Assembly: GCA_010093515.1 (NCBI GenBank) | Contig: MU001674.1 | Location: 420,246-484,245 of the forward strand | Direction of reading: 5' to 3' | DNA length: 64,000 nucleotides | DNA from: Lineolata rhizophorae | Lineage: Eukaryota; Ascomycota; Dothideomycetes; Lineolatales; Lineolataceae | In this document: positions 12,641 through 23,389 of the stretch, in pieces | Layout: each line of letters starts with the position of its first letter | How positions within the stretch are numbered: position 1 is the first letter of the stretch | Notes under the pieces: model-generated | What the model was told of the DNA's origin: nothing | Databases searched by the model: none | Seen by the model: only the letters and a program-made list of their open reading frames with translations | Position numbers and translations under genes: made by a program

Positions 12641-13115
12641 TGGGACTTGCTAAATAATTTTTGGTGTGATACCTGTGTACCTTGGGGTCCGGAAGTCGAA
12701 CGGTTTCATAAGCATGGGTTGGCGTTTTAAGGCGTGTTCCCAGATAAGGCAAAAAGGCCATCGTGCGGCTTATTATCATTATCAGCATCAATTTTGGTAG
12801 TTGAGGCCACAGCGGTCCCCATTATTTTGTCAAATTTTAGCGTAGTAGTTTATGTTATATTGGCTGAACCATTGCGGCGACCGCATACCAATTATACAAG
12901 AAGTTTATCTCTGAACACGCCTGAGAGATACATATTCGGAACAAAGGCAGCAAGAGCAATGCAAAAATAAGAGAGCCGTCATAAAAGAACATGCCGCGAG
13001 CCCAACTTCCCCAGCATACACTCTAGTCTCTCCTTTCTATCGGGCCCAGTATCAATTGTACACCCAAACGAGCTTGCCTTAATTCATTAGTCGACCAATG
13101 CCTGCATTAGCTCCC
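12641..13115. other. Intergenic between convergent SEC66 and DUF3844 genes
   Basis: These 475 bases are mostly AT-rich 3' flanks of two convergent genes. No gene is seen. Confidence 0.7.
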
Positions 13116-14532
13116 TTACTTCGCCCTTGGTCCGCTCACGCCCGCTCCAATCACCGACGGCAATTCCTCGTTCCCCATGCTATAAAGCAGTCCAATACCC
13201 CAAGACACAGTTGCGACCAGACCCACCGTGAAACCTGCAAGCAGCCAGAAGGGCATAACAACGTTCTTCTTCTGGCAAGCAGGCCCGCCAAAATGCGTCG
13301 TCTTGACGGACCCGTCCGGATTTTCACGCACCTCGGCTTTGTCGCACACGCAAGCGTAGCATACCTTCTCGTCGATCTCCTTATTGTCGTACTTGAGCGA
13401 ACACGATCCGTGACCAGTACAATTACGAGTTGCGCTCTCGCACGCGGATTGCGAGGCAAAGCACGCGGGAATGATGCCACGAAGAGGGCTGTCGGCATCG
13501 GCAAGGTTCTGCGCTGGCGCTGAGTCGTCTTCAGTGGGGCTGAGCTTTACGGAAGGCGAGGGCGCCGATGACGACTCTGTGAGAGGGGCTTCGAGACGGC
13601 GCTGTTTGAAGCCAGCCGCTGCGGCGCCTGGCATTTGGTATGTACCGTAAGGGCTATCATTTCGCTTTTTGGCGGCAGTGCTGGAAGGAGGCATCAAGGC
13701 AATGGTGAGAGGGAAGCCCTCACGCTCGCAATAAGACGTCAGGGCGGACAAGGTATGGCTGATCGTGGTCGTGGCACCAGTATATTGTTGGGTGTTGTAG
13801 AGACTCTAAACAAGCGTTAGAATATACGTTATAGATTGAGTTAAAGTTGTACTCGTAGCGGTAGCTACTACGTACTTCGAGTTTCCTGATATGCAAAAGC
13901 GAAACTCCTTGGTGTTGGGCCAGGGTGTCATGTGCAGCTTCCCGTCCTTCTTCGAGAATTTCTGATAGGGACGGGTCCGGGTCCTCGGAAAGAGAATCGA
14001 TTGAGTCTGAAAGGAACGCCGCTTGCATTGCGAGGTCGTGGAGCAACAAGCTGGTATCTGCGCTAGGTGGTGGGTTCTGCATCTCAACCTTCGTCAAAGT
14101 GTCTAGTTGGGCAACCAGACCTACAATTTGGAAGTTAGCATTACATACTTCCCTAATAACTATTCATTAAGTATGGTTCGACGGCTGCATACCAGTCGCA
14201 TGCTCTACAGCCTCAACCACGACGAACACCCGCTGCTCTTGCCTGTGCTCATCCTCACCGCCAAACAGCTGTCGCTGCCTGCCGCCAAAATCATTGATTT
14301 GCTGCAAGACAGCATCATCAACATCTCCCAGTCCGTGAAACTCCGAAAGCCCCAGCCTCTGCGCGTATATCAGACGAGCCGTTTCCGGGTCGATAATGGT
14401 GGCCGCCGAGTTCGACTGCTGCCTTGACGGTGATGTCTCGGGATCGAAGAGGAAAAGCTGGCCGACAGTCGAACCGGCGGCGGCGACGACGCCGGATAAG
14501 GCTGGCAGCAACAGGCTCGGATTAGCTTTCAT
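13116..14532 (-). CDS. DUF3844 (Vps3844-like) secretory-pathway membrane protein
   Basis: Exons are 14532-14193, 14120-13876 and 13805-13116; the product is 424 residues. The N-terminus is a likely signal peptide (MKANPSLLLPALSGVVAAA). The last ~100 residues are the conserved DUF3844 region: a Cys-rich EGF-like patch (NCTGHGSC...CYACVC), THFGGPACQKK, then one transmembrane helix (FWLLAGFTVGLVATVSWGIG) and a short cytosolic tail (GNEELPSVIGAGVSGPRAK). The topology is type I, consistent with an ER or vacuolar-sorting location. The biochemical role is not known to me. The middle exon restores an L-D-T-L-T-K segment that no single open frame shows. Confidence 0.9.
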
Positions 14533-15223
14533 GCTGCAAAGCCACTCGTGGGGGGCGTGGAAGGGCGAGTTGCGGTGGTTTGCAGGCCGCAACACTGCAG
14601 ATGATAAGCGTCCCTGCGATGGCCCTCGTCACCTGCAGGAGGGAGCTCTTGCGCTCACTCGGGCCATCCTTGTGCCGCCTACGGGAAGCGACGTCCGCCA
14701 AAAGTGCGGCGACGGTCCCCTTTACCTGATTGGTCAAAACTTACAACATAAAAGAGTCCGGGGACAAAGATGACTTAAGTGGAGAAATCTAGGTTGCGAC
14801 TACATGATATTTCATTTCGTAGTTTCTTCGATTCCTCCATTACACTAACAAGCACGCATGTATTTGACCCGTCATGGCAGCGTCATAATGGAGGAAGATA
14901 GAATGAACCCTCCGAAGAATGGCGTCTGACTCCATCCTTCATCCTTTAGGTCATAAATGGCATTCCCAGGCTAATGCACGAGCTGCCTTCGTTGGTATAG
15001 GCTCTGAGTTATCGAAATGATCCAAAGTAATCTGAGTCATGGTGGACTCTTTCTCCAGTGACAATCCTTACCAAATATACGGCCAGACGCTACGTAGGTG
15101 GAATGGTTTTGCGAACGGCCCCATGCCTCGCTATCGCGTAGCGTGCTTTGGTAGCGTATCGAGTGCTTCCTCCGCAACCCTAACGGTAATCCAATTATCC
15201 GCCCTTACTCTTCTCGCTCTTTC
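14533..15223. other. Intergenic upstream of the DUF3844 gene
   Basis: These 691 bases lie between the DUF3844 start and the stop of the small gene at 15224. Short open frames on both strands have no recognisable features. Nothing further is supported. Confidence 0.6.
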
Positions 15224-15587
15224 TCACATCGCCATCTTCGCCACTGCCTTCTGCACGCTCTCTCTCATCTCCGCCAACTCGTGATCGAGCCTCCCATCTG
15301 CGTGCCCGACCTTGACCTTGTAATGAAGCTCCACGAGGTCCTTCGCGCGACGGAGGTCCTCATCGTCATCTTCGGCGCCGGTTGTGAGCTCCGACTGTTC
15401 CGAGAAGTCCGGCTGCTTCTCTGCAGCCGAGATACGGCTTGGTGACGGACGAGCCGATACAAGGGCAAATGCGGCGGAGGGGTCCTTTTTGTGGTGTCAT
15501 TAGAGCTGTTGTAGGCATATGTGGGGAATCGATACATACGCAGACGCGGAGAGATGTTAGGTCGGAGAGGATCTCAGCGACGCGCAT
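15224..15587 (-). CDS. Small protein of unknown function (80 residues)
   Basis: Exon 1 is 15587-15540 (MRVAEILSDLTSLRVC) and exon 2 is 15418-15224, joined by intron 15419-15539 with a GTATGT donor. The acceptor is a NAGAG tandem; using the second AG keeps the frame. Exon 2 is acidic at first (EDDDED) and then helical and amphipathic (RRAKDLVELHYKVKVG, ELAEMRESVQKAVAKM). There is no signal peptide or membrane segment. I do not recognise the family; the look is that of a small coiled-coil adaptor. It shares a 342-base divergent promoter with the FAH-family gene. The open frame is short, but clean phase and regular helical periodicity in exon 2 support a real gene. Confidence 0.6.
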
Positions 15588-15929
15588 GGTTGGCAGAAAT
15601 AGGTACCGTTGCGAGCGGAGGCAGTTAGCACCAGAAGATATTGCAAGTTTCTCCTGGTAAAATTCCAGGACTCCGAGCTCGGACGTGGGGGTTATGGTGG
15701 TGGCAGCGACGGGGCACGATGCTAGACGACTAATTCGGCAAGTTGTCGCGAGAGTGGGGCACTAGGCCTAAAGAGGAACAGGCTCAACGTCAAACGCCTA
15801 GCCTTCAGATCAACGTCTGCGGGAATAAACCCGCTATCAGCCGCCTTTCGCCGCCATGGTTTTGCAACAGTCATTCCTACGATCGAATTTTGATCTTTTG
15901 TGCTCCAGGACGGAGGTGTGGTGCCTAGA
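15588..15929. other. Divergent promoter between small gene and FAH-family gene
   Basis: 342 bases between two start codons. No specific motif can be assigned. Confidence 0.6.
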
Positions 15930-16887
15930 ATGGCCTCCGTAGCTGCTTTTAGAGCAAATTGCCGGAAGGTGAATACAAATCCCCTGAAGAGCCTGCCCCT
16001 TAAGATGAACAGCGCGGCGTTGGTGGGATGATGGCTAACGCAGTGTCTCGTAGGTGATGTGCATAGGAAGGAACTATGCGTAAGTAGCCTGCAACTTTGT
16101 TGGATTTTCGGTTTCTAATGCATCTCATTCATATAGCGACCATATCAAGGAGCTCAACAACCAACGGCCAAAGCAGCCGTTCTTCTTCCTAAAGCCTCCG
16201 AGCTCAATGCTTTTCCCGGGAGATGGCCCCATTCTTCACCCTCGCGGTGTCAATATGCACTACGAAGTCGAACTGGGCTTGATCATGGGCAAGACATTAC
16301 GAGACCTGGGCCCTGCTGACGAGAAAGGAGCTCTCGATGCCATTGAGTGTCAGTATCATCTTTTCCTGATCAGTGAGATTACAAACTCTTCTATTACAAT
16401 GACGTGCTTCTCAAGGCAGCTGTGTGGTGCAGATATCATTTACAAAACAAGACACTGACGGCAAAATCCAGCATACGTCCTTGCGATTGATATGACTGCC
16501 AGGAACGTGCAGGACGAGGCCAAACGCAAAGGCCTCCCTTGGTCAATCGCAAAAGGATTCGATACTTTCCTGCCGCTCAGCAACATCATTCCCAAATCTC
16601 GTATTCCAAACCCCTATGATGTGTTGCTCCATTTGTCGGTCAATGGCCAGATCCGTCAGCAGGACAAGACTGATTTGATGCTCTTCCGAATTCCACGCCA
16701 ACTGAGCGACATCAGCCGAGTTATGACGCTTGAAAAAGGTGATCTTGTGCTGACCGGTACGCCGAAAGGCGTTGGAGAGGTGAAGACTGGAGATGTACTG
16801 AAAGCCGGAATTGAAGGCATTGAGGAGGCGAATATCGAAGTCGATGTGAAGGATAGAGAGGGTCCGTATGAATTTAAGGAGACGTAA
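15930..16887 (+). CDS. Fumarylacetoacetate hydrolase family protein (FAHD1-like acylpyruvase)
   Basis: There are four exons: 15930-15968, 16054-16079 (26 bases), 16137-16348 and 16472-16887; the product is 230 residues. The spliced N-terminus reads VMCIGRNYADH, the usual FAHD1 opening. The metal-binding Glu pair lies in MHYEVELGLIM. Later blocks, RNVQDEAKRKGLPWSIAKGFD and LTGTPKGVG, are family signatures. FAHD1-type enzymes hydrolyse acylpyruvates or decarboxylate oxaloacetate with Mg2+/Mn2+, often in mitochondria. No strong mitochondrial presequence is visible beyond a short basic start (MASVAAFRANCRK). The stop lies only 58 bases from the stop of the convergent neighbour. Confidence 0.93.
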
Positions 16888-16945
16888 ACAGAACTAGCAG
16901 TACAAGAGTAAGGTGGTTTCTGTTTTCCTGTGAGAATCAGATATG

Positions 16946-18481
16946 TCAGGTTTCCTGGTCGAGCGACTCGCCTTGATCGTTTTGCATCATCTCTTCGAGT
17001 TCATCAATTGTAGGAAGGGTACTGCTCTGAATGATTTCCCTCTTCCGCTTGCGAGACGATCTGGAGCCACGGCGTGGAGCAGGACGATGAACTAACTCCA
17101 TGTCATTTTCAGTGACATTAATAGTGGTAGCAGAAGAGGGATCAGATGAGTGATGATCAAAAGAAAGTTGAGCTGGGTTCTGTCCCCTTTGATTTCCGGT
17201 GCTGATAATGGGTGTCGGCTGCGGGATCTCTTCAGCTGGAATGATTCTTGAGTTACTCCTCTTATGCTTCGACCTCTTCTGCCGCTTTTGTGTGCTGTGC
17301 TCGACCGGTGGATTGTCTTCAGGATTTTCTTCATTTTCTCTAGGATACGCCTCGATTTCCATTTCATTCTCATTCTCTTCGCCGGCTGCCGAATGTTTCG
17401 CTTTCTTGCCCGTGAGCTTCGAGATAGCCTGCTTTAGAGTGTGACGGCTCGCTTTCTCCCTAAGGCCCTGGGTGGATTTGATCTTGCGGAGCCTATTGGG
17501 CGTGCTGCTGCGCGTAGGTTCTTCATCTTCCTGCCCGTGACTCGGAGGGCTCTCTGGTGGCAACGGAGGTAGAGGCTTGTCGTCGTCTCTGCGGTCCTAT
17601 TAGACTGAAGCTGGAAGTTCAACAATTTCAGCAGGATGTACTCACGGTCCACGCCTCACGCCCACATTCGGCGTCTGTGCCCGCGGGGCAGGGGAAGAAC
17701 GCCGAGCGTCCTCTTGCGGCTCCATTTCCGTCTGTGTCGTTGCGTCAGCAAACGACGCTGTTTGGCGTTGCTGCTGTCCAGAGTCCCTCATCGCTTCAAG
17801 TTGTTCTTGAAGCTGCTGGCTCTTCTCGGCGTGGATGCGATTTTCGGCCTCCAGCGCGACGATCTTGCCCATTGCGGCCGACAACTTCAGGTTCTCGGCC
17901 TTGCGGATGGCTTCCATCGTGTCCATCCGCATTTTGAGGGCCTGCATGTCATCGCGGTAGTCGTCCACGCCGACCTTGCCACCCAGCTTCTCGTCGAGCT
18001 CGGCGGCCTTGGCTCGCTGCCTCTCCGTCTGACGGGCGGCGGCAGTCTCTAGGCGGCCGATCCTCTCCGCAGCCGTGCGCAGCTGGTCCTTGACTAGGAC
18101 GACGCCGGAATCGACTGCCGCGATGTCACGGTCGCGCTCGATGTTGCCGCCCTCAAGGAGGGCGAAGCGCCGGATGAGGGACTTCAGCTTGTCATCACGG
18201 CGACGCATCTCCGCCTCGCGGGCCTCGTCGACTTTGGCGGCGGCATCGCGAGCCTCGGCGTCGATTTCCTCAATGGCGGCGACGCGCCGCCCGACCTCGG
18301 CAGCTGCGTCTGCCGCCTCCGCCAGCTTGTCATGCTGGGCGGTGCAGCCGTCGACGCGGCCGCCGAGGTCGGCGTGCGCCGCCTCCAGGTTGTCAAGGCG
18401 CTTGAGGACGACGACGTTGTCGCGCTTCAGCGACTCGGCCCAGAGGAGCGAGGTCGGGGAGGCAGGACGAGGAGGAGCCAT
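16946..18481 (-). CDS. Coiled-coil protein of unknown function
   Basis: Exon 1 is 18481-17646 and exon 2 is 17588-16946, joined by intron 17589-17645 (GTGAGT...GCAG); the product is 492 residues. Residues about 15-240 are long heptad-rich coiled coil (Ala/Glu/Arg-rich). The rest is hydrophilic and Lys/Arg/Glu-rich with Pro and Ser patches and basic clusters (KRQKRSKHKRSN, SRSSRKRKRE) that could be nuclear-localisation signals. No enzymatic domain is visible. Within-family splicing is inferred from phase only: an acceptor eight bases upstream fails the frame. The start MAPPRPASP is the first ATG before the coiled coil. I cannot assign a function; a structural or chromatin/kinetochore role is only a guess from composition. 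Confidence 0.72.
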
Positions 18482-21274
18482 GGCTGTTATGTTGTGAGAA
18501 TTGGAGAAAGAAATGTGAATGTGAGGGCTAGTGGATCTGGAGAGGTGCTGAAGCGAGAGGGCGTGATGGTGGTGGAGAGGAAAAGAAGAGTTGAGCCTCA
18601 CGCGTAAATATTTTGGGCGGCTCTGCGTGGAGCAACGCGAGCGTGTGGCTGCCTGTGAGGCCCCTTCTGAATTGGGAAGGAACAGCACTGCAAAGTGAAC
18701 AGCTTGGCGTCGTGCCAATACCCGGCGCAACGGTTCAGTTCAGTCTTCGTCCACAGAGGCCGGCACATGACGTATGACGTCCAGTTTCGGCAACCAGACG
18801 ACAAATTGCTTCAGACGGAAGCGCGAACTGATCTTCATTATCCTAGCGCAGAGAAATGTGTGCAATCCTGCAGTCAGAAGAGACGAAGCGTAGCTGTGCT
18901 GCCAGGGGATATTGTGGGACTAGTCCATGCCCTACAGTCTTATGCGCTTCTTCTAATCACGTAATGTTCAGCATATTCTTCTTACAGTCGTAATGCCTCC
19001 GCACGCGACCAGATATTGGAATTCCACCAGGCAGTCTCTCTTCGTGTAGCCTTACGACCTGCTAGAATGTTCCTATTATGCCCATTATGGGTCAATCCAA
19101 TGCCGAAGCGAGAATCAGCAAAATCGCCATTCTTGTACCATGGTATCTCGTTCCTATCTTGAAATCCGGTCATGAGTTTTGACTGCTATTCTTGTTTGAT
19201 TTGACGTGGTAGAGAAGGACTCACCTTGCACCTAACTACACACCTGTGAAATTAAGAGCTTCAATTATACTCTGCATATTAGGCTTCATATAGCATAATC
19301 ATATCCATGTGAAAATCTAACAGTACTACCAAGGTTCACATTAAAGCCAAGGCTCGAAGTCTAGAATATCTTCTTTACCGTCTAATACTCCTGTATAGCG
19401 GTCTCGGTACTTGGAAAAGAACTAGACACCCTGAATCCATAGCAAAGTTTCTATTTTGGATGGGCATCAGAGCATTTTCATATGCACTTGTCTCTTTTTT
19501 AATATTCTAACTGCAAAGCAAAAAGTATCCCGTGCTAGATTTTAGCTACATGTATTGAGGCCTAAAAACTTTAGCTCGAGGATACAACACTTTCTTCTAC
19601 CGGAAGAATTAAAACATAAGGAAATCCTAAAATTCAACCGATACCTCCTAAAGTTATAAACCGCCTATACAACTTCGCCTATACTAGCAGAGTATGAAGT
19701 TCCTTACATGTGTTACGTTCCCCTAGTTAGCTGAAGATTATACTAGTATTATATAAAATCCCGTCTTAGAATCTGCTTTACAATCTGCGAAAAAGAAGAA
19801 TCTAGTTAGAGCTCCACAAGCTAGTATAGAATATCTAAGGTTACACGACGTTATGCCTAAACGTTGAGTGTAATAGTAAATAGTGGCCTCAACTAAGTTG
19901 GTAGACTTTGAAAATAGTAAGACTTCCTCAACCAAGTTAGTACAAGAACAAAATAAAACATCTCCAGAGACAAAGTTATATAAGTGGTTTAATCTACATC
20001 CTTACTGCTTGGCGAGAGGTTATTCTACTGCACTGTCTTAGTTCGCCCTAGTGGTCATGAAAACAGATATCTACCATAGTTATGCGTATCAACTGGTCTT
20101 CCTAGACAGTGTCTACTCTTCCTTTATCTTTCTATTAGCAATAGAGATATTTGATAGCAAGGGTAATAGATAGAATTTACTTTAGGTCATAGATTATGAA
20201 ACTAGTAAATACGTTTAAGTTTTGCAGCATGCCTTTGATAACCTATGTGCGTAAAGTGTGCTAGCAAGAGAATTCGATGGTTTTGGTCTATGAATTTCTA
20301 GGTAATTTATCAATTATTTCGATATGCAACATACAACTTTAATGTTGAAACCGACGATAGACAGAGAAATAGCTGCCGCTAACTTGCAAGATGAATGTCA
20401 AGATTTTTACACTATTCTTGTGCTTTGGGCCCCGTTCTTGGCCTCCACTTTAATCCAAAGGGATAGGTGGCGCTGTGCTGAAAGACAATAATCAGATAGG
20501 AAGTCTAGCCATAAATATCACTAAGAAGAGTTGTAACGATGACTTTAGTAGACTTTCTCTACCTACATGATGCAGATAACTGTTATAAAAATAGACGTAG
20601 TATTAATAATGTCTATAGTACAGTTGAACATTTCCACGGCCTCACGGAGAGATCAACACATGAATACGACATCACAAGAAGCACAGGGCCCACAAGCTTA
20701 TAGTCTAATAGCCTTTAGAAAACTAGAAAAGGAAAAGCATAACAGTCATCAGAAGCATAGGCAATCTTGTGATTACGGCCACGCCAATGATAACCAACCC
20801 AGCATCAACCATCCCTACGTACATCGGTAAGGACCAATAGGTGAAGAGTAGAAGGGTGAAGAAGAGCCGGATGTAAGAGCCTGAAAAGCCAGCAAAGGAG
20901 GAGTAGAAAACGCAGGAAAGCAGTAAACACTTGATGACTGAGGGTTTGGTTAGCTGTTAGGAAAAAGCATCCCAGTTTTTGGAGGCAGAAGGGAAATAAG
21001 AAAAGCATGAAAGCATGTACCCACGTCCCTTTTCTACTACCACAAACATGAGCCATGCCTTTTTGAGCTAGCATGTAACAAGGAAAAGCTTAAAGAAGAA
21101 AACGCCGAGATGCCGAGGAATAGCACAGCAAAGATCCGTCTCTCCCCACGTATCTCAGCTACAGCTGCATCCGGAAAGGGCGCCGAGGCCCGACAACCAG
21201 TGCCGGAGGCAGAAAATTGGTCTCACTATCGTCAGAGGCGCGTGCTCCGATAATGAGAGGGTCGATGGAGAAGC
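18482..21274. other. Gene-free 2.8 kb with AT-rich, TA-rich core
   Basis: From 18482 to about 18960 is the promoter side of the coiled-coil gene. About 18990-20620 is strikingly AT- and TA-rich with stops in all frames and no gene, unlike the GC-rich flanks. This is the usual look of decayed sequence after repeat-induced point mutation, though no element or terminal repeats can be recognised. From about 20,800 onward composition returns to normal as the 3' flank of eIF4A. Confidence 0.6.
18768..18781. promoter_or_regulatory. Tandem TGACGT half-sites (CRE/ATF-like)
   Basis: TGACGT occurs at 18768-18773 and again at 18775-18780, seven bases apart and about 290 bases upstream of the coiled-coil gene's ATG. 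bZIP ATF/CREB-type factors bind such half-sites. Function is inferred. Confidence 0.3.
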
Positions 21275-22770
21275 TTAGATGAGATCTACGAAGGGCATGA
21301 GTAACGTGATCAACTATGGGCAGAGGATGAAAGGCGGACTTACCGGCAACGTTCATCGGCATCTCTTCAATCTGGGTGCTGTAGAACTGCTCGATTTCGC
21401 GCATCATGCGGACGTCCTCGGCGGTGACGAAGTTAATGGCAACGCCCTTACGACCGAAGCGGCCTCCGCGACCAATGCGATGGATGTAGTTCTCGCGGTT
21501 CGCAGGAAGGTCGTAGTTGATGACCAATGACACCTGCTGGACATCAATACCACGGGCCAGGAGATCAGTGGCAATCAGCACACGAGAGGAGCCGGAACGG
21601 AACTCCTTCATGATGATATCACGCTGGCCCTGATCCATATCGCCGTGCATAGCAGAGACCGTGAAATCACGAGCGGTAAGCTTGTCGGTAAGCCAGTCGA
21701 CCTTCCGGCGGGTGTTGCAGAAGATAACGGCCTGGGTAATGGTGACGGTCTCGTACAGATCCGAGAGAGTATCAAGCTTCCAATCCTCCTTCTCAACGGC
21801 AATATAAAACTGTTTGATACCTTCAAGGGTAAGCTCCGCCTTTTTGACGAGAATGCGGACAGGGTCGCGCATGAACTTGGTGGTGACCTCGAGGACATCC
21901 TGCGGCATGGTGGCAGAGAGCAAGACGACCTGAGTGGATTGAGGGAGAAGCTGGAAGATATCATAGATCTGCTCGGTGAAACCACGGGACAACATCTCGT
22001 CGGCCTCGTCGAGGACAAACATCTTGATGTTGTCAGTCTTCAGGACGCGACGCTGAATCATGTCCTGGACACGGCCCGGAGTGCCGACGACTACCTGAGG
22101 ACCTTCTTGCAGAGCCTTCATATCCTCACGGACGCTAGTGCCACCAATGCAAGCATGGCATTCGACGTTCATGAAATCGCCAATGGCTACGACGACCTTC
22201 TGAATCTGTTGAGCTAGTTCACGAGTAGGGGCAAGGATCAGTGCCTGGCAGGCCTTGAGATTTGGGTCGAGCTTCTGAAGAACTGAGATGGAGAAGGTGG
22301 CGGTCTTGCCGGTGCCAGACTGGGCCTGCGCAATCACATCGTGACCTAATGAAGGGGTGTGAGCTATACGAAATATTGCTGCTGGGCCGGAAAAGTACTA
22401 ACCCTTGATGACTGGCATGATGGCACGCTGCTGGATGGCAGACGGGCGCTCGAAACCATAGGCATAGACACCTGCGAAAATTAGCGAGATGCAATGCAGC
22501 ATGCTGTAGATTATTGTACATACCACGAAGAAGTTCTGCCTTGAGGTTCATCGCATCAAAAGAGTCGGTGGTCTCATCGTAGTTAGACTCGATCTGGCCT
22601 GTGGTGGCGATTCTGTTAGTGCCGGGCGGTTCGCAAGAAAAAAAAAAAAGTAGCTGGTATCGCGGGCCCAGGGCTGCAGACGCCGAAACAAAGATGCTGC
22701 AGGCAAGACAACAAGAAACCTTTGCGAACATACCTTCTTGGACCTCTTCGAGTCCCTTGCTGTCGGCCAT
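21275..22770 (-). CDS. TIF1: eIF4A, DEAD-box translation initiation helicase
   Basis: There are five exons: 22770-22734, 22598-22524, 22471-22403, 22345-21344 and an 11-base last exon 21285-21275; the product is 397 residues. All helicase motifs are present: Q-motif ([13 protein letters not shown]), [32 protein letters not shown] and [10 protein letters not shown]. The tiny final exon supplies the last codons (DLI, stop) after EMPMNVA, matching the family end. eIF4A unwinds 5' UTRs in the eIF4F complex during cap-dependent initiation. Introns cluster in the first 60 codons, a common fungal pattern. It is transcribed away from the F-box/JmjC gene. Confidence 0.97.
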
Positions 22771-23389
22771 GGTTGCGGTTCCAAGTAGGAACGATCACAG
22801 GCGCTGGTGGTGCGACGCTGTGACCGGAAGCGATGCCTGTGGTGGGGCTACGATTGCTGCGGAGGGGGCTCCTTGCAGGAAGGCCGTCCGCCGAAGAGAG
22901 TGCTTTTGAGAGAGTGCTAAAAAAGCCAGATACCAGGACTCCCGTCAAGAGAGCCGCGCAGATACCTAGTGGAAAACGCTGTTCTAGGTGGTGTTGTGCT
23001 TTGGAGTCCGGAGTGGAATGGAGAGGAAGGGAGGGTCGTGTCGTGAGAGCCGACGTAGAAATGGCGGCGAAAAATTTAGCGAGCGCTCTGACGCCCCATG
23101 CAGTTAGCGCCAAGTTCCGCGAGACCGGCGACCACGGTACCGCCCTTCCAGTCACCTCCGTCTTTTCACCTCTTCGCCCTCGCAGCCGCAGATGGATCTC
23201 TGACTCCCGTCGGTGGCGAGCTGTGGCATGAGCCCGCCGGCCGCCCTAGCTGAATCCGCTGCTCCGCAACTGCTGCGTTGGCGCTCCTACGTGCGCTCTG
23301 CCAGCACAAATTTCTCCCTCTGCCCGACCGAATTCCGTTCCGACCGAACGGCCCTAGCGGCCACTGGCTACATAGTTCGACGGCTAGCC
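22771..23389. other. Divergent promoter between eIF4A and F-box/JmjC gene
   Basis: These 619 bases contain the 5' leaders of both genes. An in-frame ATG at 23228 could extend the JmjC protein by 54 residues, but that sequence has no family resemblance. Confidence 0.55.

Noticed and set aside
19738-19935. Possible transposon-derived frame in the AT-rich island
   Set aside because: No conserved motif or terminal repeats; the region is too decayed to name an element.
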